A DNA stretch of 64,000 nucleotides from Serinus canaria (lineage: Eukaryota > Chordata > Aves > Passeriformes > Fringillidae), in NCBI RefSeq assembly GCF_022539315.1, contig NC_066338.1, positions 2,418,001 through 2,482,000 on the forward strand. The letters run 5' to 3'. The number at the start of each line of letters is the position of its first letter. The first letter of the stretch is position 1. Positions 51,279 to 62,900 of this stretch are shown here, piece after piece. The translations under genes and the position numbers were made by a program. The notes beneath the pieces were generated by a model that saw nothing but the letters and a program-made list of their open reading frames with translations, did not search any database and was not told the origin of the DNA.

Positions 51279-52250
51279 GTTACCCCATGGAATCTCATGG
51301 AACACGGTGTCCATGGTGACAGAGCTGGGCCTGATGGGAGACTGGAAAACATTGCTACCCCATGGAATCTCATGGAACCAGGTGTCCAGTATGACAGATC
51401 CAGGCCTGATGGAACACTTGAGAACATGGTTACCCAGTGGAATCCCATGTAATCAGGTGTCCATGGTGACAAATCGGGGAGTAATGGAACACTGGAGAAC
51501 ATTGTTACCCCATGGAAGCTCATAGACCTGGGTGTCCAAGGTTACAGAGACGGGAGTAATGGAACACAGCAGAACATTGTTTCCCCATGGAATCTCATTG
51601 AACTAGGTGTCCATGTTGACAGAGCTAGCCCTGATGGAACGATGGAGAACATTGTTACCTCTTGGAATCTCATAGAACCAGGTGTCCATGGTGACATAGT
51701 TTTGCCTGATGGAACACTGGAGAACATTGTTACCCCATGGAATCTCGGAGAACCAGGTGTCCATGGTGACAGAGCTGGGCCTGATGGAACACTGGAGAAC
51801 ATTGTTACCCCATGGAATCTCGGAGAACCAGGTGTCCATGGTGACAGAGCTGGGCCTGATGGAACACTGGAGAGCAATGTTACCTGTTGGAATCTCATCG
51901 AACCAGGTTTCCATGGTGACTAAGCCGGACCTGATGGAACACTGGAGAACATTGTTATTCAATGGAATCTCATTGAATCAGGTGTCCATGGTGACAGAGC
52001 CGTTCCTGATGTAAAACTGGTGAGCATTGTTACGTGTTGTAAACTCATGGAACCAGGTGTCCACCGTTACAGAGCCGAGCCTGATGGATCCCTGGAGAGC
52101 ATTGTTATCCCGTAGAATCTGATGGAACCAGGTGTCCATGGTGAGAGATCTGGGCCTGATGTAACACTGGAAAACATTGTTACACACTGGAATCTTAAGG
52201 AACCAGGTGTCCATGGTGAGAGAGCTGGGCCTGATGAAACACTGGAGTAC
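51279..52250. repeat. 75-bp minisatellite, 13 copies without indels
   Basis: Units begin with GTTACC or a close variant at 51279, 51354, 51429, 51504, 51579, 51654, 51729, 51804, 51879, 51954, 52029, 52104 and 52179, every step exactly 75 bp. Typical parts are CCCATGGAATCTCATGGAAC, GGTGTCCATGGTGACAG and GGGCCTGATGGAACACTGG. The element ATGGAA occurs three times per unit, hinting at shorter ancestral repeats. The central units 51729 and 51804 are nearly identical and outer ones are more diverged. Because 75 is 25 codons, frames stay open over several units on both strands with a 25-residue repeat, but stops interrupt them and I do not call a gene. CpG is rare. It shows no similarity to the satellites around it, and its left extent is hidden by the gap. 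Confidence 0.95.
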
Positions 52251-52819
52251 CCGGGATTTAGTGTGCAGCTCTCAAGGTGACAGAGGACAAGCACTGACAA
52301 CGTTCTAGCAGTTGAATCTCAAATCCCTTCAAAACATTATGCAGCACTCCGTGGCCCAACATGCTTTGTGGTTTTTTATCAGAGATGGTAAGAACTCGAC
52401 TAACTCGATGAAAAAACTCAAGGGACCCTTGCGGTGCTTGCCCAGTGTCTTCTTGAGAGAAAGTGTGAAACAGCTATTTGCTAAGATGTAGGCGGCAAGA
52501 GCTGCAGAAGACAGGCATCCGCAGCTGTCCGGAGGTAGGTTCCGGTCTCCGGCGTCTTTTGGCAGAAGCCGTGGTCCGGAGCCCACCGCCACCGGCACAA
52601 GGCTCTGTGCACGAAAAAGCCGCTTCTTGGCCTCCGGGAGACGGAGACCTCGGCAGATGACGAGACGGGAAGAAACGAAGCCGCACTGCACCGCTATTGA
52701 GTGTGCAGCTCTCAAACTGACAGAGGACAAAATCTGACAACGTTCCAGCAGTTGAAACTCACCTTCCTGCTAAACATTATGCAGCACTCCGTGGCAACTC
52801 TCACTATTTGTTTTTGCAT

Positions 52820-54130
52820 CAGAGATGGTAAGAACTCGACTAAATTGATGATAAACCTCGAGTGACCCTTGCGGTACTGGCGAAGTGCCTTCTTGAGAGA
52901 AAGCGTTAAACTGCATTTCGCTAAGATGTAGTGGGCAAGAGCAGCAGATGACTGGCATCCACAGCTGTCCGGAGGTAGGTTCCGGTCTCCGGCGTCTTTT
53001 GGCAGAAGCCGTGGTCCGGAGCCCACCGCCACCGGCACAAGGCTCTGTGCACGAAAAAGCCGCTTCTTGGCCTCCGGGAGACGGAGAGATTGGCAGATGC
53101 CGAGACGGGAAGAACGAAGCCGCATAGGACCGGCATTGAGTGTGCAGCTCTCAAACTGACAGATGACAAGGACTGACAACGTTCCAGCAGCTCAAACTCA
53201 AATTCCTTCTAAACATTATGCAGCACTCCGTGGACAACATGTACTTTTTGTTTTTGTATCAGAGAGTAAGAACTCGACTAACTTAAGAAAAACCTCGAAG
53301 GACCATTGCTGTGCTACCTAGTTTCTTCTTGAGAGAAATGTGTGAAACAGCTTTTCGCTAAGATGTAGGCGGCAAGAGCAGCAGAAGACGGGCATCCGCA
53401 GCTGTCGGAGGAAGGTGCCAGTTCCCGGCGTCTTTTGGCAGAAGTCGCGGTCCGGAGCCCACCGCCACCGGCACTATGCTCTGTGTGCACACCAAGCTGC
53501 TTCATTGCTTCCAGGAGACGGAGAGCTCTGCAGATGACGAGACGATAAGAACCAAAGCCGCACAGCACCGGCATTGAGTGTGCAGCTCTCAAACTGACAG
53601 AGGACAACAACTGACAACGTTCCAGCAGTTCAAACTCAAATTCCTTCTAAACATTATGCAGCACTCCGTGGCCAAACTTACTTTTTGTTTTTGCATCAGA
53701 GATGGTAAGAACTCGACTAAATGATGAAAAACTCGAGGGACCTTGCGGTGCTGGCACCAGTGTCTTCTTGAGAGAAAGTGTGAAACAGCTTTCGCTAAGA
53801 TGTAGGCGGCAAGAGCAGCAGAAGACGGCATCCGCAGCTGTCCGGAGGTAGGTGCCTGTCGCCGGCGTCTTTCGGCAGAAACCGCGGTCCGGGGCCCACC
53901 GCCACCGGCACAATGCTCTGTGCGCAAAAAAGCCGCTTCTTCGCCTCCGGGAGACAGAGAGCTCGGCAGATGCCGAGATGGGAAGAATGAAGCCGCACAG
54001 CACCGGTATTGAGTGTGCAGCTCTCAAACTGACAGAGGACAAGAACTGACAACGTTCTAGCGTTGAAACTCAAATTCCTGCTAAACATTATGCAGCACTC
54101 CGTGGCAACTCTCACTATTTGTTTTTGCAT
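52820..54130. repeat. 439-bp trimer higher-order repeat, copy 1
   Basis: Three distinct monomers (52820, 53260, 53697). Each has a close partner 1,311-1,312 bp downstream: TTGATGATAAACCTCGAGTG at 52820 and 54131, GTTTCTTCTTGAGAGAAAT with GCTTCATTGCTTCCAGGAG or its near form at 53260 and 54571, and GATGGGAAGAATGAAGCC at 53697 and 55009. Confidence 0.85.
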
Positions 54131-55446
54131 CAGAGATGGTAAGAACTCGACTAAATTGATGATAAACCTCGAGTGACCCTTGCGGATACTGGCGAAGTGC
54201 CTTCTTGAGAGAAAAGCGTTTAAACTGCATTTCGCTAAGATGTAGTGGGCAAGAGCAGCAGATGACTGGCATCCACAGCTGTCCGGAGGTAGCTGCCTGT
54301 CGCTGGCGTCTTTCGGCGAATCCGTGGTCCGGAGCCCACCGCCACCGGCACAAGGCTCTGTCACGAAAAAGCCGCTTCTTGGCCTCCGGGAGACGGAGAG
54401 ATTGGCAGATGCCGAGACGGGAAGAACGAAGCCGCATAGGACCGGCATTGAGTGTGCAGCTCTCAAACTGACAGATGACAAGGACTGACAACGTTCCAGC
54501 AGCTCAAACTCAAATTCCTTCTAAACATTATGCAGCACTCCGTGGACAAACTTACTTTTTGTCTTTGTATCAGAGGAGTAAGAACTCGACTAACTTAAAG
54601 AAAAACCTCGATGGACCATTGCTGTGCTAACCTAGTTTCTTCTTGAGAGAAATTGTGAAACAGCTTTTCGCTAAGATGTAGGCGGCAAGAGCAGCAGAAG
54701 ACGGGCATCCGCAGCTGTCTGGAGGAAGGTGCCAGTTCCCGGCGTCTTTTGGCAGAAGTCGCGGTCCGGAGCCCACCGCCACCGGCAGTATGCTCTGTGT
54801 GACACCAAGCTGTTTCATTGCTTCCAGGAGACGGAGAGCTCTGCAGATGCTGAGACGATAAGAACCAAACCGCACAGCACCGGCATTGAGTGTGCAGCTC
54901 TCAAACTGACAGAGGACAACAACTGAGAACGTTCCAGCAGTTCAAACTCAAATTCCTTCTAAACATTATGCAGCACTCCGTGGCCAAACTTACTTTTTGT
55001 TTTTGCATCAGAGATGGAAAGAACTCGACTAAATAAATGAAAAACTTTGAGGGATGCTTGCTGTGCTGAACCAGTGTCTTCTTGAGAGAAAGCGTGAAAA
55101 AGCTTTTCGCTAAGATGCACAGGGCAAGAGCAGCAGAAGTCTGGCATCCGCAGCTGTCTGGAGGTAGGTGCCGGTCTGGGTGTCTTTCGGAAGAAACCGC
55201 GGTCCGGGGCCCACCGCCACCGGCACAATGCTCTGTGCGCAAAAAAGCCGCTTCTTCGCCTCCGGGAGACAGAGAGCTCGGCAGATGCCGAGATGGGAAG
55301 AATGAAGCCGCACAGCACCGGTATTAAGTGTGCAGCTCTCAAACTGACAGAGGACAAGAACTGACAACCTTCTAGTGGTTGAAACTCAAATTCCTTCTAA
55401 ATATTATGCAGCACTCCGTGGCCAAACTTACTTTGAGTTCTTGCAT
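54131..55446. repeat. 439-bp trimer higher-order repeat, copy 2
   Basis: Second copy of the trimer (54131, 54571, 55009). It differs from copy 1 by scattered substitutions and small indels, for example AGCTGCCTGTCGCTGGCG near 54291 against AGGTTCCGGTCTCCGGCG near 52976. Monomers 1 (52380) and 8 (55447) at the edges fit neither trimer position well. Confidence 0.83.
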
Positions 55447-58340
55447 GAGAGATGGAAAGAACTCGACTAATTTTATAAAAACCTCGAGGGAACTTTGCGG
55501 TACTGGCCCAGTGTCTTCTCGAGAGAAAGTGTGAAACAGGTTTTCGCTAAGATGTAGGCGGCAAGAGCAGCAGAAGACGGGCATCCGCAGCTGTCCTGAG
55601 GTAGGTGCCGGTCTACGGCGTCATTTGGAAGAAGCCGTGGTCCGGAGCGCCCCGCCACCTGCACAATGCTCTGTGCTCGAACAAGCCGCTACTTCGCCTC
55701 TGGGAGACGGAGAGCTCGGCAGATGGCAAGACGGGAAGAACGAAGCCGCACATGCGTTAAACGAAAGCGCAAAGCACCGGGATTGAGTGCACAGCTCTCA
55801 AACTGAGCCAGGACAAGAACTAATCACTTTCCAGACGTTTAAGCTTCTTTTAACAGAGGAAAGGAAAAAGTTCTCAGACAACTTTTCTTTTCACCTTTCT
55901 AAGCTATTTGAAGCACTCCGTGCGGAATCTTACTTTTTCTTTTAGTCTCGGAGCTAGTGAGAATTCGACTAGCTTTATGAAAATACGTCGAGGGATTCCT
56001 ACTGTGCTGGAAGAGATTTTTCTTGAGAGAAAGCCTGGAAAAGCTTTTTCGCTAAGATGTAGGCGGCAAGAGCCGCAGAAGACGGGTTACCGCCACTGGC
56101 CGAAGGAAGGTGCCGGTTTCCGGCGTCTTTCGGCAGAAGCTGCGGTCCGGAGCGCACAGCTACCGCCACTATGCCTTGTGCGCGAACACGCCGCTTCTTC
56201 GCCTCCGTGCGAGGGAGAGCTCGGCAGATGCTGAGACGCGTTAAACGAAAGCGCAATATACCGGGATTGAGTGCACAGCTCTCAAACAGAGCCAGGACAA
56301 GAACTAACCACTTCCCAGACTTTTAAACTTACTTTAACATAGGAATGGAAAAAGTTCTGGGACAACATTTCTTAGCATTTTGCTAAGCTATTTGAAGCAC
56401 TGCGTGGTAAATCTTCCTTTTTCTTTTCGCCTCAGAGCTAGTAAGAACTCGACTAGCTTTTTGAAACACGTCGAGCGATTCCGACTCTGCTGGCAGAGTT
56501 TTTTCTTGAGAGAAAGCCTGGAAAAGCTTTTTCGCTAAGATGTAGGCGGCAAGAGCCGCAGAAGACGGGTTACCAGCCACTGGCCGAAGGAAGGTGCCGG
56601 TTCCCGGCGTCTTTCGGCAGAAGCCGCGGTCTGGAGCGCACAGCGACCGGCACAATGCTTGTGCGCGAACAAGCTGCTTCTTCGCCTCCGGGCGACGGAG
56701 AGCTCGGCATATGCTGAGACGCGTTAAACGAAAGCGCAAATCAGCGGGATGGAGTGCACAGCTCTCAAACTGAGCCAGGACAAGAACTAACCACTTCCCA
56801 GACATTTCAGCTTCGTTTAACAGACGAAGGGAAATAGTTCTCGGACAACATTTCTTAGCATTTTGCTAAGCTATTTGAAGCACTGCGTGGTGAATCTTAC
56901 TTTTTCTTTTCGCCTCGGAGCTGATAGGAATTCGACTAGCTTTATGAAACATGTCGAGGGATTCCTACTCTGCTGCCATCGTTTTTTCTTGAGAGAAAGC
57001 CTGGAAAAGCTTTTTCGCTAAGATGTAGGCGGCAAGAGCCGCAGAAGACGGGTTACCGCAACTGGCCGAAGGAAGGTGCCGGTTCCCGGGGTCTTTCGGC
57101 AGAAGCCGCCGTCCGGAGCGCACAGCTACCACCACTATGCTCTGTGCGCGAACAAGCCGCTTCTTCGCCTTCGGGCGACGGAGAGCTCGGCAGATGCCGA
57201 GACGCGTTAAACGATGCGCAAAGCACCGGGATTGAGTGCATAGCTCTCAAACTGAGCCAGGACAAGAACTAACCACTTCCCAGACGTTTCAGCTTCGTTT
57301 AACAGACGAAGGGAAAAAGCTCTCCGACAACTTTTAATTGCATTTTGCTAAGCTATTTGAAGCACTCCGTGGTGAATCTTCCTTTTTCTTTTCGCCTCGG
57401 AGCTGATAGGAATTCAACTACCTTTATGAAAATACGTCGAGAAATTCCTACTGTGCTGGCACAATTTTTTCTTGAGAGAAAGCCTGGAAAAGCTTTTTCG
57501 CTAAGATGTAGGCAGCAAGAGCCGCAGAAGACGGGTTACCGCCACTGGCCGAAGGTAGGTGCCAGTTCCCGGCGTCTTTCGGCAAAAGCTGCGGTCCGGA
57601 GCGTAAAGCGACTGGCACAATGCCTTGTGCGCGAAAATGCCGCTTCTTCGCCTCCGGGCGACGGAGAGCTCAGCAGATGCTGAGACGCGTTAAACGTTGC
57701 GGAAAGCGCCGGGATTGAATGCAGAGCTCTCAAACTGAGCCAGGACAAGAACTAACCACTTTCCAGACATTTCAGCTTCGTTTAACAGACGAAGGGAAAA
57801 AGTTCTCAGACAACTTTTCTTTGCATTTTGCTAAGCTATTTGAAGCACTCCGTGGGGATTCTTAAATTTTCTTTTCGCCTCGGAGCTGATAGGAATTCGA
57901 CTAGCTTTATGAAACTGCATTGAGAGTTTCCTACTTTGCTGGCACAGTTTTTTCTTGAGAGAAAGCCTGGAAAAGCTTTTTCGCTAAGATGTAGGCGGCA
58001 AGAGCCGCAGAAGACGGGTTACCGCCACTGGCCGAAGGAAGGTGCCGGTTCCCGGGGTCTTTCGGCAGAAGCCGCGGTCCGGAGCGCACAGCTACTGCCA
58101 CTATGCTCTGTGCGCGAACAAGCCGGTACTTCGCCTCCGGGCGACGGAGAGCTTGGCAGATGCTGAGACGCATTAAACGAAAGCATCGCAGAGAGTGCAC
58201 AGCTCTCAAACTGAGCCAGGAAAAGAACTAATCACTTTTCTGACGTTTAAGCTTCGTTTAACTGATGAAGGGAAAAAGTTCTTGGACAACTTCTCTTTGC
58301 ACCTTTCTAAGGTATTTGAAGCACTCCGTGCGGAATCTCA

Positions 58341-58382
58341 CTTTTTCTTTTCTTTTCTTTTCTTTTCTTTTCTTGTCTTTTC
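58341..58382. repeat. (TTTTC)n microsatellite inside a 482-bp copy
   Basis: About seven to eight TTTTC-like repeats, one interrupted as TTGTC, replace the short TTTTTCTTTTCGCC of other copies. The copy is correspondingly longer: the step from 57909 to 58407 is 498 bp. The downstream part reads TCGCTAGAAAGAACGCG, so GAGCTGATAG was also altered. Confidence 0.92.
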
Positions 58383-59890
58383 GCTAGAAAGAACGCGACT
58401 AGCTTTATGAAAAACGTCCGAAGATTCTTCCTGTGCTGGCACAGTTTTTTCTTGAGAGAAAGCCTGGAAAAGCTTTTTCGCTAACATGTAGGCCGCAAGA
58501 GCCACAGAAGATGGGTTACCGCATTTGGCCGAAGTTAGGTGCCGGTTCCCGGCGTCTTTCGGCAGAAGCTGCGGTCCGGAGCGCACAGCGACCGGCGCAA
58601 TGCTCTGTGCGTGAACAAGCCGCTTCTTCACCTTCGGGCGACGGAGAGCTCGGCAGATGCTGAGACGCGTTAAACGAAAGCGCAAAGCACCGGGATTGAG
58701 TGCACAACTCTCAAACTGAGCCAGGACAAGAACTAACCACTTTCCAGACATCTAAACTTACTTTAACATAAGAAGGGAAAAAGTTCTCAGTCAACTTTCT
58801 TTGCACCTTTCTAAGCTATTTGAAGCACTCCGTGGGGATTCCTAATTTTTCTTTTCGCCTCGGAGCTGATAGGAATTCGACTAGCTTTATGAAAATACGT
58901 CGAGGGATTCCTACTGTGCTGGCACAGTTTTTTCTTGAGAGAAAGCCTGGAAAAGCTTTTTCGCTAAGATGTAGGCGGCAAGAGCCGCAGAAGACGGGTT
59001 ACCGCAACTGGCCGAAGGTAGGTTCCGGTTCCCGGCGTCTTTCGGCAGATGCCGCGGTCCGGAGCGCACAGCTACCGCCACTATGCTCTGTGCGCGAACA
59101 AGCCGGTTCTTCGCCTTCGGGCGACGGAGAGCTCGGCAGATGCTGAGACACGTTAAACGATGCGCAAAGCACCGGGATTGAGTGCACAGCTCTCAAACAG
59201 AGCCAGGACAAGAACTAACCACTTCCCAGACATTTCAGCTTCGTTTAACAGACGAAGGGAAAAAGTTCTCGACAACTTTTCTTTGCATTTTGCTAAGCTA
59301 TTTGAAGCACTGCGTGGTGAATCTTCCTTTTTCTTTTCGCCTCGGAGCTAGTAAGAACTCGACTAGCTTTATGAAACACGTCGAGAAATTCCTACTGTGC
59401 TGGCACATTTTTTTCTTGAGAGAAAGCCTGGAAAAGCTTTTTCGCTAAGATGTAGGCGGCAAGAGCCACAGAAGACGGGTTACCGCCACTGGCCGAAGGA
59501 AGGTGCCGGTTCCCGGCGTCTTTCCGCAGAAGTAGCTGCGGTCCGGAGCACAAAGCGACCGGCACAATGATTGCGCGCGAAAAAGCCGCTTCTTCGCCTC
59601 CGGGAAACGGAGAGCTCGGCAGATGCTGAGACGCGTTAAACGATGCGCAAAGTACCGGGATTGAGTGCACAGCTCTCAAACAGAGCCAGGTTAAGAATGA
59701 TTCACTTCCCAGACTTTTCAGCTTCGTTTAACAGACGAAGGGAAAAAGTTCTCGGACAACTTTTCCTTGCATTTTGCTAAGCTATTTGAAGCACTGCGTG
59801 GTGAATCTTCCTTTTTCTTTTCGCCACGGAGCTGATAGGAATTCGACTAGCTTTATGAAAATACGTCGAGGGATTCCTACTGTTCTGGCA

Positions 59891-59912
59891 CAGTTTCATC
59901 GCTTTTTCTTGA
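59891..59912. repeat. 8-bp insertion at the T run of one copy
   Basis: The usual GGCACAGTTTTTTCTTGAG reads GGCACAGTTT then CATCGC then TTTTTCTTGAG. The step from 59855 to 60345 is 490 bp. A related CCATCG just before the T run occurs as a substitution in the copy at 56944 (near 56976), so the insertion may be a mis-registered join of the two forms. Confidence 0.8.
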
Positions 59913-62900
59913 GAGAAAGCCTGGAAAAGCTTTTTCGCTAAGATGTAGGCGGCAAGAGCCGCAGAAGACGGGTTACCGCCACTGGCCGAAAGTAGGTACC
60001 GGTTTCCGGCGTCTTTCGGCAGAAGCTACGGTCCGGAGTGTAAAGCGACCGGCACAATGCCTTGTGCGCGAAAAAGCCGCTTCTTCGCCTCCGGGCGACG
60101 GAGAGCTCGGCAGATGCTGAGACGCGTTAAACAATGCGCAAAGTACCGGGATTGAGTGCACAGCTCTCAAACAGAGCCAGGACAAGAACTAACCACTTCC
60201 CAGACATTTATACTTACTTTAACATAGGAAGGGAAAAAGTTCTCAGACAACTTTTCTTTGCACCTTTCTAAGCTATTTGAAGCACTCCGTGGGGATTCTT
60301 AATTTTCTTTTCGCCTCGGAGCTGATAGGAATTCGACTAGCTTTATGAAAATACGTCGAGAGAGTCCTGCTCTGCTGGCAGAGTTTTTTCTTGAGAGAAA
60401 GCCTGGAAAAGCTTTTTCGCTAAGATGTAGGCGGCAAGAGCCGCAGAAGACGGGTTACCGCCACTGGCCGAAGGAAGGTGCCGGTTCCCGGCGTCTTTCG
60501 GCAGAAGCCGCGGTCCGGAGCGCACAGCTACCGGCCACTATGCTCTGTGCGCGAACAAGCCGCTTCTTCGCCTCCGGGCGACGGAGAGCTCGGCAGATGC
60601 TGAGACGCGTTAAACGAAAGCGCAAAGTACCGGGATTGAGTGCACAGCTCTCAAACAGAGCCAGGACAAGAACTAACCACTTCCCAGACGTTTAAACTTA
60701 CTTTAACATAGGAAGGGAAAAAGTTCTCGGACAACTTTCTTTGCATTTTGCTAAGCTATTTGAAGCACTGCGTGGTGAATCTTCCTTTTTCTTTTCGCCT
60801 CGGAGCTGATAGGAATTCGACTAGCTTTATGAAACACGTCGAGAGATTCCTACTGTGCTGGCATAGTTTTTTCTTGAGAGAAAGCCTGGAAAAGCTTTTT
60901 CGCTAAGATGTAGGCGGCAAGAGCCGCAGAAGACGGGTTACCGCCACTGGCCGAAGGAAGGTGCCGGTTCCCGGCGTCTTTCGGCAGAAGCCGCGGTCCG
61001 GAGCGCACAGCTACCGCCACAATGCTCTGTGCGCGAACAAGCCGCTTCTTCGCCTCCGGGCGACGGAGAGCTCGGCAGATGCTGAGACGCGTTAAACGAA
61101 AGCGCAAAGCACCGGGATTGAGTGCACAGCTCTCAAACGAGACCAGGACAAGAACTAACCACTTCCCAGACGTTTAAACTTACTTACACATAGGAATGGA
61201 AAAAGTACTGGCACAACATTTCTTTGCATTTGATAAGCTATTTGAAGCACTGCGTGGTGAATCTTCCTTTTTTTTTCGCCTCGGAGCTGTAAGAACTCGA
61301 CTAGCTTTATGCAACACGTCGAGGGATTCCTACTCTACTGGCACAGTTTTTTTCTTGAGAGAAAGCCTGGAAAAGCTTTTTCTCTAAGATGTAGACGGCA
61401 AGAGACGCAGAAGACGGGTGTCCGCCACTGGCCGAAGGAAGGTGCCGGTTCCCGGCGTCTTTCCGCAGAAGTAGCTGCGGTCCGGAGCACATAGCGACCG
61501 GCACAATCATTGCGCGCGAAAAAGCCGCTTCTTCGCCTCAGGGAGACGGAGAGCTCGGCAGATGCTGAGACGCGTTAAACGAAAGCGCAAAGCACCGTGA
61601 TTGAGTGCACAGCTCTCAAACAGAGCCAGGACAAGAATGATTCACTTCCCAGACTTTCAGCTTCGTTTAACAGACGAAGGGAAAAAGTTCTCGGACAACT
61701 TTTCCTTGCATTTTGCTAAGCTATTTGAAGCACTGCGTGGTGAATCTTCCTTTTTCTTTTCGCCACGGAGCTGATAGGAATTCGACTAGCTTTATGAAAA
61801 TACGTCGAGGGATTCCTACTGTGCTGGCACAGTTTTTTCTTGAGAGAAAGCCTGGAAAAGCTTTTCGCTAAGATGTAGGCGGCAAGAGCCGCAGAAAGAC
61901 GGGTTACCGCCACTGGCTGAAGGAAGGTGCCGGTTCCCGGCGTCTTTCGTCAGAAGCCGCGGTCCGGAGCGTACAGCGACCGGCACAATGCCTTGTGCGC
62001 GAAACAAGCCGCTTCTTCGCCTCCGGGCGACGGAGAGCTCGGCAGATGCTGAGACGCGTTAAACAAAAGCGCAAAGTACCGGGATTGATTGCACAGCTCT
62101 CAAAGAGAGCCAGGACAAGAACTAACCACTTCCCAGACGTTTCTCTTTGTTTAACAGACGAAGGGAAAAAGTTCTCGGACAACTTTCTCTGCATTGTGCT
62201 AAGCTATTTGAAGTACTCTGTGGGGAATCTGACTTTTTCTTTTCGCCTCGGAGATGATAGGAATTCGACTAGCTTTCTAAAAAACACGTCGAGAAACTCC
62301 TACTGTGCTGGCATAGTTTTTTCTTGAGAGAAAGCCTGGAAAAGCTTTTTCGCTGAGATGTAGGCGGCAAGAGCCGCAGAAGACGGGTTACCGCCACTGG
62401 CCGAAGGAAGGTGCCGGTTCCCGGCGTCTTTCGGCAGAAGCTGCGTTCCGGAGCGTAAAGCGACCGGCACAATGCCTTGTGCACGAAAAAGCCGGTTCTT
62501 CGCCTCCGGGCGACGGAGAGCTCGGCAGATGCTGAGACGCATTAAACGAAAGCGCAAAGTACTGGGATTGAGTTTACAGCTCTCAAACAGAGCCAGGAAA
62601 AGGACTAACCACTTTCCAGCTATTTAAACTTACTTTGTCACAGGAAGGGAAAAAGTTTTCAGACAACTTTTCTTTGCACCTTTCTAAGGTATTTGAAGCA
62701 CTCCGTGCGGAATCTCACTTTTTCTTTTCGCCTCGGAGCTGATAGGTATTCGATTAGCTTTATAAAAATACATCGAGTAATTCCTACTGTGCTGGCAGAA
62801 TTTTTTCTTGAGAGAAAGCCTGGAAAAGCTTTTTCGCTAAGATGTAGGTGGCAAGAGCCGCAGAAGACGGGTTACCGCCACTGGCCGAAGGAAGGTGCCG

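Larger units (their letters stand above)
52251..55751. repeat. 439-bp satellite, diverged sister of the 482-bp family (8 copies)
   Basis: The anchor CAGAGATGG (variants CAGAGAGTAAG, CAGAGGAG, TGAGAGATGG) lies at 52380, 52820, 53260, 53697, 54131, 54571, 55009 and 55447, steps of 434-440 bp. Homology to the 482-bp monomer is clear along its length: CAGCTCTCAAACTGA, GCAGCACTCCGTGG, CTTCTTGAGAGAAA, CGCTAAGATGTAGGCGGCAAGAG, TTTTGGCAGAAGCC, TCCGGAGCCCACCGCCACCGG, AGCCGCTTCTT. It lacks about 43 bp between the AAACTCAAATTCCTT segment and CTAAACATTATGCAGCAC, which is where the 482-bp unit carries dyad 1. The CpG count in the dense core is lower (about 19 against 26 in one comparison). Confidence 0.93.

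Noticed and set aside
50571..51523. Long open frames spanning the second N run
   Set aside because: Same reason: the frame is carried through 500 unknown bases and joins two unrelated repeats.
51307..52300. Plus and minus frames with a 25-residue repeat in the 75-bp minisatellite
   Set aside because: The frames follow from a unit length divisible by three. In-frame stops occur on both strands and no protein family is recognised.
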